From the NCBI RefSeq assembly GCF_000003815.2, contig NC_049996.1:15916407-15980406 (forward strand): DNA of 64,000 bases, given 5' to 3'. A program made the translations under genes and the position numbers. Source of the stretch: Branchiostoma floridae. Lineage: Eukaryota > Chordata > Leptocardii > Amphioxiformes > Branchiostomatidae. Below, in pieces: positions 23,411 through 34,450 of the stretch (position 1 is its first letter; the number at the start of each line of letters is the position of its first letter). Below the pieces are notes generated by a model. It ran no database searches. It was not told the origin of the DNA and saw only the letters and a program-made list of their open reading frames with translations.

Positions 23411-24157
23411 CTTGTTCACTATCCTTAAACTACCACTTATGACACTACCTGTCAACTGAGTATATCCATCATATCTAAACAATTACATTACACCCTGGTA
23501 GAACCATAGAGTTATCATAATTTGACCACAGTACAACTCAAATCCCACTTGAGAATGGAGCGCACCACTTGTGGTGTGTGTGGGGGGGAGGGAATTATAT
23601 CGATTTATTTTACATGTAACTATTACGTCACCTAGTATTTTCACCCATATTCTGTCTACAAAAGTATACTTAGTAATATTTTCCTATCAAGATCTAACTC
23701 AATGCGTTGGGCTTGTATACGTTTGTGTATGTTTGTATACATATATATTAATAATAAAAAGAGAGATTGACAGGCAGGCAACTGCGACGGTACATGTACA
23801 GTGGTACAGTCCAAAGTTGATCGGCTAGTTTGGACTGAACCATCCATCGATAGGGGTGGATGTAATGAGTGAATTCCTATTTTTTAGCAAAATTAGTAAT
23901 CTCTGCCATTTCATCTTGATCATGTAAAGTTTTAAATCTTTTTGATTAAAGGATAAGGAAGGATTGAATTGGGACTAGGAAAGATGTCGGTTTTGTTGTC
24001 TCCCTTTCCCTATCTAAGCAGTACTGTGTGAAAAGACCAGTTTTGCAAGTTTGTTGGGAGCTCTGATGTAGGTAAGTTGTCTGCTTTCCGTGGGGGAGAT
24101 CGGGCGGTTTTCCCTACATACATGCGCTATGTATAATTGACACGGCCTTGTCTGCAT
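23411..24157. other. Spacer, nothing recognised
   Basis: No exon-like open frame with splice sites and no recognised repeat except short T-rich runs. Confidence 0.4.
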
Positions 24158-24569
24158 TAGCCTGGTTACCAAACCCCAGCCCGATCTCAAGTATCTATCG
24201 TGCAGGGGTCTGGCCGGATGGCATAGGCCGGGTTCTCAATTTTGCACCTTATAGTGGGCAAAAAACTCCACCAATAGAACAACACAGGATCAGCGGTAGG
24301 TAATTACACCCCTGCCATGATTGGTTAATGACCTCAACTGTAATTTTGGAATCCATAACAGTGGCCACCAAATACCTGATTCGCTACTGTGATAGCCTGC
24401 TGACCAACTGTGGTGTGTTGTAGCTGGCTACCTGTGGTGTTAGAGTAGTGGTCGTAAATCCTAGGTTCTCCTCCCTCTGATCAAGGGCCTTCGAGAATCT
24501 TTCTACAGCCATCCTGCCAGACCCCAATACAAAAGATATTTTTGAGGTTGGGGTATGGTTTCCAGGCTA
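24158..24569. repeat. Inverted-repeat element (TAGCCTGGTTACC ends)
   Basis: TAGCCTGGTTACCAAACCCC at the left pairs with GGGGTATGGTTTCCAGGCTA at the right, 412 bases apart. The interior is non-coding. Confidence 0.6.
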
Positions 24570-26299
24570 TGTCCGCATGAGCATTGAGATAGTCCCGTCT
24601 CTGCAGCACTGCATCATTCTGTTACCCAGCGCAGCAGGGGAGAGGGACTTCCGGTTCAGTACCAAGGACAGTGCCTGTGCCCTCAAAATTTAGTGATGAT
24701 GTCATGTAATAAGATTTTTTGGTAAGGGATAGAGTATGAGAACCCATGCAGTAAAACAGCCACACAAGTGTCTCTATCCAGTTTTTATACAAAAGACAAG
24801 AATCTTTGATAATCAAACAACACGTTTATTATTGTAGCCCTCATGAACACAAATGATAACATTAACTTTGTACATTGCTTTGGAATTGTCAGGCAGTTCT
24901 TACGGCTCATGGACCTGACATCTTAAATGCCAACATCAAGTGAAAAGATTTGAATAAGAATCCACAACAAACTACAAGAAATTGCATACAGAACAACAGT
25001 AAAACGATGAAAGGAATATGTCTATGCAGGTTAGACATTTAGTTAATAAGATACACAAGTTACTAGTTACTCATCCAAGCAGTTGATAAAATATTGAAAT
25101 GGTGAGACGTTTCAGACAATATATCCGCTGTCTTTCGTCGCTGAGTGTTTGAGTGTCATAGTCCAGTCACGCGAAAAACAAGAAATGCTGTCTGGAACGT
25201 CTGACCGTTTCCAAATTTCATCCAGTTGTTTGAGTATCTGTTGCCTTGCAGATGAAACTAATGTTTCTGACAATTCTGGTTTCATGCATTTTAACGAAAA
25301 TAGCACACGTCGCTTCGGATACATGATAGTGCAGTACTACATCGGGCCACTTTTTGAATTATATACACGGTGACAACTAGTATTCTATACCCTAAAGACG
25401 AGAAAAACACTACTTTAAAACAATACATCAGGCTTGTTGCAATTTGACGTCTAAAACAACGTGTAAAGTTGCTAAAATGAAACAGTTTTAGAGACTGATA
25501 TACTATAAGACATAGTTAACCACATGTAGACATGGAACTGGAATGTTCACTACACTGTACTTTAGTATATGTACATAATGTTTAATTATTAAGTCAAATA
25601 TGGAGCGTCAAAGATTGAATGTTAGCAAAAATCAATGTACAATCTAAACATTTTTCTACAGTTTCGAATGCGTATACCATTTCCTGTGTGTATACTACAA
25701 GTTGTGTTGCTTATACCATGTTCCGCCAACATGTCTTTGACTACAATAAATCAAAAGCAACTGAACTTCTCCAGTTTGTGCCAAACTTCCAGCGACTTTT
25801 CAGTGCCCATAAGAAGTACAGAACGCTTCGAATGAGCACGTCACCGGAACGTACTGCGCCTGCGCGAAAAGTATAGACATGCTAAACCCCCGGTTTACTA
25901 AAGGGCCGCATTTAAGAAAGTACGTGCGTATATAAGGGTAAAACTCCGTGTACGTTTTACACGAAACCATCTCTCTAACATATACTGTGCAACAAGCGGG
26001 ATTTTAATGCAACGTTGACCAAACCAAGCCCCAAACTACCAGGGTTTGCGCAGGCGCAGTACGTTCCGATGACGTGCTCTTCGAATGTAGTCTCTACCAG
26101 ACTGACTACGCTGGCTGTTATAGGGAGAATAATTTACCAGGGGTGTTCTGCTACCAGGGGAGTTGGCAGGCAGCGCAGAGGGGGAGTGCTAGCATTGCCA
26201 TTTTTTCAATTTTTAGATACAAATTATACGGTCCTCGTTGCCCCGTAGGAATGCTAGGTAGGGGAGGAGCAAGGGCCAGTCATTAGACGAGGCACTTAG
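24570..26299. other. Spacer, mostly unassigned
   Basis: No supported gene. 25070-25240 contains GAGACGTTTCAGAC and GTCTGACCGTTTCCAAAT, resembling 5615-5670, so a dispersed repeat is present. 25845-25865 and 26045-26070 contain inverted versions of ACGTACTGCGCCTGCGC, probably the ends of another element. Confidence 0.4.
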
Positions 26300-26491
26300 A
26301 CCTACGTCACTTTTCCAAATCGGGGCCCAGCCGGGGAGCTTTCGGGAACAAAAAAGTATATATCTACACAAGACACTACCCTACAGAATACTCGTCGGCA
26401 TTTTATGTATATATTTAACCTATACATTTCTATTTTTCGTTTCTTAAAACATCCCGGCCGGGCCCCGGTTTGGAAATGTGACGTTAGCCTA
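26300..26491. repeat. GC-rich MITE, copy E1
   Basis: Ends are inverted repeats: CACTTTTCCAAATCGGGGCCC at the left against GGGCCCCGGTTTGGAAATGTG at the right. A second copy (E2) lies at 27153-27362. Confidence 0.65.
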
Positions 26492-26497
26492 AAGCTA

Positions 26498-26826
26498 GGG
26501 GCACAACCCGCCGTACTTGCAAGTGCGTGCTGTCTACGTGCCAAAACGTGGACAATCTTTTGGTATTCGTAAGTGGTAAGTACCGTCTCCGTACGAACAC
26601 GTGGCGATTCCCAAGGATTTGGGAGCACGCAGACATGCCGTAGACATTTAAGTGCATGCAGAACTTTCTCTGCGTTCGGGCTGCGGATTCGCGATCGCCC
26701 TCCGTACGTGCCAGCACGGGCGACGCACCTGCCATGTACAGACTGAACGTTTTCAGGAATACGTGGCGGACGTGGCCTCCACAAAAAAACGTACGGACAA
26801 ATTGCACGTACGGCGGGTTGTGCCCC
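26498..26826. repeat. MITE with GGGCACAACCCGCCGTAC ends, copy 1
   Basis: Perfect terminal GGGGCACAACCCGCCGTAC / GTACGGCGGGTTGTGCCCC. The interior is rich in CGTACG and CACGTG words. A second copy is at 40390-40649. It sits between MITE E1 and the duplicated GPCR tail, so it is a later insertion. Confidence 0.85.
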
Positions 26827-26869
26827 AGGCTTAAGGCAGGTAGGCGGTATTTCAGCGTGCTAAATTTAA

Positions 26870-27015
26870 TTAATTCATCTGAATTTCCACATGCAGCGGC
26901 GCGACCACCTGTTGGCTCTCCCCAAACGTGGACGCGCGAGTCCGCTTCGTCACCGTTTCTAGCGGCTTCATGTTGGCTGCTTTCAGCCCGCTCGATATGT
27001 TCGCCTTTTCTTTAC
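26870..27015 (-). pseudogene. Duplicated C-terminal coding end of the GPCR at 27393
   Basis: Minus-strand reading from about 27015 to the stop at 26872-26870 gives about 45 residues that match the GPCR tail. Blocks GLKAAN.KPLETVTKRTRAST and FGESQQVVAPLHVEIQ are both kept, with a few substitutions (for example MN for LN before the stop). Homology stops upstream of RKEKAN. There is no TM segment, so it cannot encode a receptor; it is a truncated tandem copy offset by about 523 bases. Confidence 0.85.
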
Positions 27016-27152
27016 GGGCAATTTTGGGGCACTTTTGGGTGTGACTCTTACGTGGCCACGTGGGACACCTTGCGGTCCCTGGGGGTATTTTTGGGCCCGG
27101 CCGGGCACCGGGTTGAATTTAAGTCAGACTTAAAATGAACCCGGGACCGTGT

Positions 27153-27362
27153 AAGGCTTAGGTCACATTTCAAAAACGGGGCCCGGCCGGGATGTTTTAA
27201 GATGAAAGACCTCTGAAAATTACAATGTATATCTAGAAATACACACAAATCATACCCATGAATCTTATTTTGGTATTTTGTGTATTTTGATGTCTTTTAT
27301 ATCATTCTTTTCTCTCCCGAAAGCTGCCCAACCGGGCTTCGGCTTGGAAATAAGCCTAAGCC
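27153..27362. repeat. GC-rich MITE, copy E2
   Basis: Left end GGCTTAGGTCACATTTCAAAA, right end AAGCCGGGC... inverted as CGGCTTGGAAATAAGCC, with GGGGCCCGGCCGGGATG in between. Same family as 26300-26491. It ends about 30 bases past the GPCR stop codon and so probably lies in its 3' UTR. Confidence 0.6.
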
Positions 27363-27392
27363 AAGGGCAGGACTTCAGTTTGCTAAATTTAG

Positions 27393-30324
27393 TTAATTCA
27401 GCTGAATTTCCACATGCAGCGGCGCGACCACCTGTTGGCTCTCCCCAAACGTGGACGCCCGGGTTCGCTTCGTCACCGTTTCTAACGGCTTGATGTTAGC
27501 CGCTTTCAACCCGCTCGCGATGTTCGCCTTCCCCTTGCGACAACAGGACAACCGCTCGCGAAACCTCTGGCTCATCAGAGCGTACAGAAACGGGTTGACT
27601 GCGGAGTTAGCGTGAGCGATCAGGGTGAAGATCCTGTGCGCATAGGCGCCGTAAGCGTCACCCTCAAGCTTATAACTCAAACGGAGGAGCATGCTCACGA
27701 AGTACGGGGCCCAGCAGATCACGAACACGAAGATGAATAAGATCAGAACGCGGACTACGCGCTTGGTGTTGACGTTACGCAGTCGCGCGCTGCTGTGGTC
27801 ACCTGCGGGTTTCCAGAACCACAGGTGTACCGCCACCCTGCCGTATAACACGCCCATGATAACTACAGGCAAACAGAACAGCATGAGGAACAGGCACAGC
27901 GTGTACGCTCTCTCGGCTTCGGGAGAAGCCCACTCCTCCTCACACCGCAGAAAGCTGAACTTGATCGTGAAGTTGAAGTAGTCGCAGTGCTCGTGTGTGC
28001 AATTGGGGTCTCCAGCCGACTTTTCCTCCACTGTGGTCCTAACGCCGAGGTACAGGAGCATAGGGATGTACACTAGGCACGCCACGGCCCAGATCAGCGT
28101 CACGGCCACTGTCAGGCGCGGCCTGGAGAGGTAGCGCTGAGCCGCTAGGGGGCGCAGGATGGCGAGGTACCGCTCGGCTGAGATGGCCGTGAGAGACAGC
28201 ACGCTGGCCGTCACGGACAGGCCCTTGATGTACTGTGGTAACTGGGGGATGGATGGATGAATGAGTGAGTGAACGAACGAATGAATGAGTCGGGGAATTA
28301 ATGAATGAATGAAAAAATAAACGAGCAATTAACCGGTGAATGTTTACAGTAACGAATAAATTGATGAATGAATGAACGAACAAATGAATGAGTGAGTGAG
28401 TGAGTGAATGAATGAATGAATGAAAAATGGATGGCATTAATGAGTTAATGAATGGGTGAATGAATGAACGAACGAACGAATGAATGGAATCAGTATGGAT
28501 GAATGAGTGAACAAATAAAAAACGGAGTGAATGAATGAATGAATGAATGAATGGAAGTAATGAGAACGGGTGAACGAACAAATGAATGAATGAACGAGTG
28601 AATGGATGAGTCAGTGAATAANNNNNNNNNNNNNNNNNNNNNNNNNNNNNNNNNNNNNNNNNNNNNNNNNNNNNNNNNNNNNNNNNNNNNNNNNNNNNNN
28701 NNNNNNNNNNNNNNNNNNNNNATAAATGACTGAATGTATGAGTGAATGCATGAACGAATGAATGAATGAATGCATGAATGAATTAAAGTAAAACGAAAAA
28801 CTAGCATTACCTTGCACAGCACATCTCCGTACTCCCACTCAAAACTGTTGATCGCCCAGAGGATGTGATAGGGTACACTGAGTAACGTGATGAGCAGGTC
28901 ACTCACCGACAGGGACACCAGAAACATGTTCGTCACGGTCCGCATGGTCCGGTCGAACAGCACGGTGTAGATTACCAGTGTGTTACCTGCCATAAAAATC
29001 AAAATTGGCTGTCACCTAGTCTGTGTAACACAAACTCCGCTGTCCAGGGCTGTAACTGGCCCCAGAGGGCCGGCGGATGTTTGGCGGGCTGCTATAAGCG
29101 AGATTTAATCAGGCTAGCTGTCACAAATTAAGCATAGAAACCGGAAGATTCCCCAAAAAATCCTATCGACCAGAGGGTTTGTCCATTCTGTCTAGAGCTA
29201 ATTGAAGACGAATATCACTTTTTGATTATTCGTCCCAAATATTTTGTTATACGCAATTCACTGCACACAATGCTATCATCTTACATACCGGGATTTACCT
29301 CAATGGACTTAGATAGTGAATTTAGATAGATTAAGACATGTGACAAACACTGCGTGGTATACATAGGAATATATATTTAAGAATGTATAGACGCTAGAAA
29401 TCCCTCCAATGATTGTAAAAGACCATTTTCATCCCATACTATGTACCCCTGTATTAAGTAGATTAGCCTTGTAGAACTGTAGATGTCATGCTTTGTACCT
29501 TGTACAATTGTTGCGCAAATACAAGTATAATTTTACTTATCAGAGAGGTGACCAGAATAACCACATACAGCACCACCAATGTATATCAGTAGTATGTTCA
29601 AAGAAATACAGGCGATATGTATGTATACCATTTCTTTACGTTTGGGACCGCATTTTTGCAGCGACACCTATGCTGCAGTGCGTAACAAAATTTGTCACAA
29701 ACAAAAGCAAAAACAAGCCGCTAGGGGGCCCGAACCTAAACCACTTACTCTCGGCATCAAGAGCTGTCTAACACTCAACAATCATAGCCACGGCATGTTC
29801 AGAACTCGAGATATCAAACCAGGAAGTTCCGCTGCAGTAACGTAACAGGCTGCTATGGGGCCCAAAATCTAATCGTTTCGGGTCTCGTCAAGACCTACCC
29901 ACATACCGAATATCTTGGTGTTCTTGAGTTATGCTGGTCTTCTACATACATACTTGCTTGCTTACTGCTTAAGTCGAGTCCATCCAGTCTCGAGCTGTGA
30001 TGGCAAACCATGCATCCCTGTCGATCATTGCTCGCTGTATGTTGTCTACATACATACATGTACATACAAACATACAAACGCTACCCAAAATATAACCTTC
30101 TTGGTGATGGTAAAAATAGTATTACCTATGAGAGAGGTGACCATGATAACCACGTACAGCACTACCACCGTATATCTGTAGGACGGGTCTGTGGGTGGGA
30201 TCTGCGATCGGAAGTACTGACAAGGAACCGGCGTTTGGACGATGAAGGAGTCCGGCCAGTCTTCTTTGGGCACGAGTTCCTTGTAGTAGGTGGTCGTGTC
30301 GTTGACTTCGTAGCAGTCGAACAT
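27393..30324 (-). CDS. Class A (rhodopsin-like) peptide-type GPCR, QRFP/NPFF/orexin-receptor-like
   Basis: Coding exons on minus: 30324-30126, 28986-28811, 28241-27393; junctions G|GT and phase 0 fit. From Met at 30324 (context AAAATGT) the protein is 407 residues. The N-terminus is short and has N-glycosylation sequon NDT. TM1 is split by the first intron (TSLI|GNT). MRTVTN and LSVSDLLIT mark TM2, C124 ends the first extracellular loop, and E148-R149-Y150 replaces DRY. ECL2 has NCT and NFT sequons and C-E-E-E-W, followed by ASP. TM6 has CWAPY, TM7 has NSAVNPFLYA, and SCC is a likely palmitoylation site. The MRTVTN and CxEEWxSP features are shared with QRFP, NPFF and orexin receptors, so a neuropeptide ligand and plasma-membrane location are inferred. 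The exon containing the start has an acceptor at 30349 (CTCTCTTGCCGCAG), so a further upstream, probably untranslated, exon exists. Intron 2 contains an assembly gap. Confidence 0.9.
28245..28795. repeat. (ATGA)n/(TGAA)n microsatellite
   Basis: Degenerate tetranucleotide array filling the intron between GPCR exons 28811 and 28241, interrupted by the N gap. His/Ser/Ile-rich open frames across it are repeat artefacts. Confidence 0.95.
28622..28721. other. Assembly gap (100 N)
   Basis: Exactly 100 N, a conventional placeholder of unknown true length, inside the tetranucleotide array. Confidence 0.98.
29039..29117 (+). repeat. Dispersed repeat, copy 1 (copy 2 at 32427-32502)
   Basis: CGCTGTCCAGG.CTGTAACT and GCTATAAGCGAGATTTAATC are shared with 32427-32502, about 3.4 kb away in the same orientation. 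Here it runs directly into the LINE remnant. Confidence 0.6.
29150..29535 (+). repeat. LINE 3' end with zinc-knuckle reverse-transcriptase tail
   Basis: The plus strand reads RVCPFCLELIEDEYHFL, then PKYFVIRNSLHTMLSSYIPG, then a stop. This is the C-xx-C...H motif seen at the end of many LINE polymerases (zf-RVT type). The untranslated tail ends TTTGTACCTTGTACAATTGT, repeated at 31737-31756. Antisense within a GPCR intron. Confidence 0.65.
29539..29590 (-). pseudogene. Decayed copy of the GPCR TM1 exon end
   Basis: The minus strand aligns with the end of GPCR exon 30324-30126: LVVLYVVILVTSLI here against VVVLYVVIMVTSLI. A TGA replaces the Arg codon before it, and the G|GT junction has become AAGTAA. 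It lies in the intron directly downstream of the real exon, so it is a broken tandem exon copy. Confidence 0.75.
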
Positions 30325-30378
30325 TTTGTAGCGGTGGCGAAACTTCGGCTGCGGCAAGAGAGAAAAGGTCTCGTTGTT

Positions 30379-30545
30379 GTGTCTAATGGCTCGACCAGCG
30401 GACACGGGATCGAGAGGTCAAGGGCTCGAATCCAGGAGTCCCTGGCCAGACATTGTGTCCTTGGGAGAAAGTAACCTGACTTCGGTTGGGGACGTAAAAG
30501 ACGATGGAAGGAGAGGGATGGGCTCTGCCTCCCAATACCGCGTCC
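30379..30545 (+). repeat. tRNA-derived SINE
   Basis: tRNA-like head with B box GGGCTCGAATCC (30422-30433), then TGTGTCCTTGGGAGAAAGT and CTGACTTCGGTTGGGGA. Same family as 17784-18041. Immediately followed by a second copy. Confidence 0.7.
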
Positions 30546-30582
30546 TACAAACAACCTCAACTACGGCAGGAGACTCGGAAAT

Positions 30583-30790
30583 GTCTCGTTGTGGGGTCTC
30601 GGGTTCGACTCCTGAAGTTCCTAGTCAGACGTTGTGTCCTTGGGAGAAAGTCACTTAACACGACGTTCCTCACTCCACACAGGTGTAAAAGTGGGTACCT
30701 GACTTTGGTTGGGGAGGTAAAAGGCTGTGGAAGGGGACGGTTGGGCTCCACCTTCCAATACAGTGCCCTAAACACGACACACTGCCCCTA
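30583..30790 (+). repeat. tRNA-derived SINE, second tandem copy
   Basis: B box GGGTTCGACTCC (30601-30612), TGTGTCCTTGGGAGAAAGT, CACACAGGTGTAAAAGTGGG and TTGGTTGGGGAGGTAAAAGG, ending with GGGCTCCACCTTCCAATAC. Confidence 0.7.
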
Positions 30791-31844
30791 CGGCGCCAAA
30801 AAGGCTATGAGACCTTTCCTTTAGACTTAACCCGTTCAGTAGAAGGCTGGAACTACTTGCTTCCATGCAACTAGTCGCGGTGTCCGTCTTGTATTCCTAT
30901 TGTCCAAGTCACAGCATATCCTATCCAAAATCTAATGTCCAGACGTCGCGTTTTTATCTAAATGGAAAGCGCCGTCGACCACCCTTTTATAGTAAAGTAC
31001 GAATAACACAATAATCACTACATTACGTTCGTAGACATTCAAAATTCGTTGTTCCGGTACAGGACACGAGTTTTGGTTCCGTTGTTGACAAGTTTCATTC
31101 CACGTGTACTCCTGTACAAATACACTAACTCTTATCAATATACAGTTCAAATATTTTGATCGAGATTGTTAATTGGCTAATGCGACCGACGCACGCTTTA
31201 ATGCACTTGTGATGTCACGAATCAAGAGGTAAATTGACTCTTGGTCGCTGCGTCATTCGAACGATACATCAATATATGACGGCAATAATCAAGTTTTCTG
31301 ACCGTGTACTTACAGAAAAATAATAAAACCACCTACATAACGTTCCACTTCCAATGAGACTTTGAATAGCTGACCTTCACTACTTCAATAAGATGTCTCG
31401 AATGTCAAGGTCCGATTCTTCAACTGAAAATAAAGCCATGAAAGATTTTTTTCTGCCCCTTACGAACAAATCTAGTCGTGACGTTCGTCGAATGAAAAGC
31501 TGCTGTCAGTAGCCTAATATTATAGAGTAAACATTGACAAAGGAAAAGAGTTTAGAAACAAATGAAGCTGTTTTGCTCAGCTAAATTTTAGGCACGGTCG
31601 CAGTCGTCAAAGGCCGTTTTCTGTTATCATTATCCACGATCTTCGGGCGTATCGATGGAAGATCGGCCATATTTAAGATCGACAGAGGGTTGCGCGTATT
31701 TTTCACCTGAAAACCGTCCCTGTTACATAGGCCATACTTTGTACCTTGTACAATTGTTGTGCAATAAAGTTATTATCATAAGCGAGGCTCGGGTGATTGC
31801 CGCAGAATCGTCGTCCGATCGATTTTCATGTCACAGGGGAATAA
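30791..31844. other. Region upstream of the GPCR, unassigned
   Basis: No coding signal. It should contain the GPCR promoter and first exon, but neither can be placed. 31737-31770 is a LINE tail piece ending GTGCAATAAAGTTATTATC. Confidence 0.35.
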
Positions 31845-32056
31845 GGGCGCGGTCACATAGGTCGTGCGATCGTCGTACGATCGCTAATTTCGGGCATTTT
31901 TGAAGGACAAAAATGTACGTCTCCTGCAAAGTTCAACTGTCTTGGAACGAAAAATGCTGTTTTGGATCTATGTCGGTGGTTGGTTTTGTCATAGCCTGCT
32001 TGAAAATCTTACCGCATCAAAATCGTACGACGATCGCACGACCTATGTGAGCGGGC
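31845..32056. repeat. MITE with CGTACGATCG-rich inverted ends
   Basis: CGGTCACATAGGTCGTGCGA at the left pairs with TCGCACGACCTATGTGAGCG at the right; the arms continue through GATCGTCGTACGAT. Related CGTACG-rich remnants occur at 50140-50400 and 58700-59310. Confidence 0.75.
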
Positions 32057-33511
32057 ACAGTTGTCACAAGAACGCCATCGGCCGTACGATCGCATAATGT
32101 CACAGACATTCGCAGATCGCGTAATGACACCACGCGGAAACATTGACAAGCTACTTCAGTAAGGGGTCAGCTAGCCTTTGTCTACCAAAACAACATGCCC
32201 TGGCTACCCGTAACGACAGACATTGCGATCAAACCGTTTAAGTACTCCGTCGGCAATCGTCTTCCACATGGCCGTAGTACATGAATTGTATGGATAATGT
32301 CAGCGCGCGCATGATTTTTTCCTGATTTCCAACAAAACAAACAAATTTCGTTCCCTCCGTCGATGGTCAATATAAGAAGAAAATACCAATGGAAAATGTT
32401 GTGTGGAAGTCTGTTACACCAACACCGCTGTCCAGGACTGTAACTTGTCCCTCCACGCTAGAGGGCGGTCGCTATAAGCGAGATTTAATCAGGCTAGTTG
32501 CGAGGTAGCCTTGAGTGTGGTTGTGGAAGCGACACTAGGGCGCGATAGCCTTGATTTTTGTAATCGCCGACTTGATGAATAATATAGGCTACCACGCTAG
32601 TCTCACTTTGTGTACTTTAGATACAGGAATTATGACATTTTGGCTGTAATACCATATTTCGTTACCTCAATTCTTGCTGCAATGTTTATGGTCTCTTTTT
32701 TTGGAAATTAGGCATGTCAAATTATTTTGCCATTTTTTCGTACACTCGCATTAGATTTGGAATGTACAGAGGATGTCATCCATAAAATGTACTTAATTTG
32801 GCCCAAATAGAGAGTAATAGAGCCGTGTATGGTGATATAGTGGTCCATTAAGGAAAGTGGACACAATTAACAACACGGAAGGTCGGATATTGAAGCGTAA
32901 TTCATTTTAATGAAAACAAATAGCAACGTAAGTATCATGTCGACTACTTTGTATATCACTGCACATATGTGATTCTTGTATGATTCAATATCTTATTCTC
33001 ATTACGTATAATACGATGTAAAATTATGAATACAGTATGGCTGAATAGCAATGGCCGTGTTACCCATATCTGTATGGCCAGTATAACCACCCCTTGGCGC
33101 AACACACCAGCTTCGCGGGTACGCAGCGCGGTAGCAGCTTGTTATTATTTTTAATTGCAACGTATGTTACACTGAACGGCCTGTCACATCTAATTTTTGC
33201 TATTGATATTGTCTAAAGCTATCTAGCGAGGTTGTTCCTACAATATTTGATGGCAACGAATTCGAGTCTACAATAATTCTAGGGAAGGAACTGAATCTTG
33301 AACATACATTTTCCTAGCAGCATTCGTTTTGTTTTACTAACTTAAGCTAATCGCAGTTTAGCTGGTTTAAATTTCTACCACACAGAAATAAATCCTTGTA
33401 CCAAATCGTTGCATTCCATGATACATATTTAGAAGTTAACAACTACACGTAGATAGCTTGGATTAGCATAATAAGCAATACGTTTATTAAGGTTAGACAT
33501 CCAGGTAAACA
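32057..33511. other. Spacer with dispersed repeats
   Basis: 32427-32502 is the second copy of the repeat at 29039-29117. 33075-33145 is inverted relative to 11770-11845 (ACACACCAGCTT, CGCAGCGCGGTAGCAGC). Nothing coding was recognised. Confidence 0.4.
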
Positions 33512-33739
33512 ATATTCAAATACAATTCAATCTCTACAATTGAATAAAAACGGAGATTTACTTCTGGACGTTTCGAGTGACATCCATCACTCTTCTTCTG
33601 CGTCACTAGAAGAATATTGATGGATGATTCAAGTTCTAGTGACGCTGAAGAAGAGAGATGGATGTCACTCGAAACGTCCGGAGGTAAATCTTCGTTTTAA
33701 TTTTGTATCCAGTTGTAGTGATTGAATGTATCTGAATAT
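33512..33739. repeat. Foldback MITE with about 100-base arms
   Basis: Almost the whole element is an inverted repeat. Outer ends are ATATTCAAATACAATTCAATC and GATTGAATGTATCTGAATAT; inner arms are GACGTTTCGAGTGACATCCA and TGGATGTCACTCGAAACGTC, around a short centre near 33610-33630. Confidence 0.85.
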
Positions 33740-34450
33740 GGATAAGCAATACACGCGAGTTTGCAATTTCACAAGTATCGTCAAACAGCAACCTCAACAA
33801 TGTGTCAAAATCTCAATAGCAATAAATCTCTATGCAATATATGCATGCATTGTAGCCGGTATGATTCCATACGGGAGCAACAAGATATCAAATATTAACT
33901 ACCATAGAATAAAAACAAGTCTATGGTTGCAACAAGGTCATAGTTGTAAAAATTTTACACTGGTACAAAGTATAGAATAGAGCAATTAAGTTAGCTGTTA
34001 AGTGATGATTGTTAATGAGGGATATATTGAAGAAGGTGTTGTTTTGTTTGAACTGAACATTTGCCACATGTAGTAAGAACTCAATGATGATGAAGGAACT
34101 TATACAATCAAACGTTTCGCTAGCATAAAATTTCAAAGTTAGAAAACTCTTATCAAGAAAGAAGATAAATTCCATTCACTTTTAACTTCTCAATCTTGAC
34201 TAATCGCATTCTTTCTTAACTTAACAGAAATAATTGAAAAATTCAAAACGTATGCCTCGTTTTCTAGGTCTAATGTAATATATTCCTAAGGTCTATTGCT
34301 AGTACCATTCTTGTTGTCTATCTTAACTGTTTAGCCGGCAGAGAAGTTTCTTTGGCCCTTCCCCGTGCCCTTGACCGCGGGGTCCGGTGCGTTCTGTGGC
34401 ACAAAATATAGTGACACGTTTAGCCCTATCTGATTGTATAGAGGTTTTTC
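33740..34450. other. Spacer, nothing recognised
   Basis: AT-rich, no exon-like frame or clear repeat. Confidence 0.35.

Noticed and set aside
26302-27138. Several overlapping 100-160-codon frames on both strands
   Set aside because: GC-rich MITEs have few stops; no conserved protein features.
26443-27199. A terminal-inverted-repeat transposon that captured the GPCR tail
   Set aside because: The apparent ends are the inner ends of two separate MITE copies (E1 and E2), each with its own pair of ends; tandem duplication explains the arrangement more simply and no target duplication flanks the whole.
28039-28581. His/Ser-rich 180-codon frame
   Set aside because: Translation of the ATGA tetranucleotide array fused to the antisense-frame GPCR exon.
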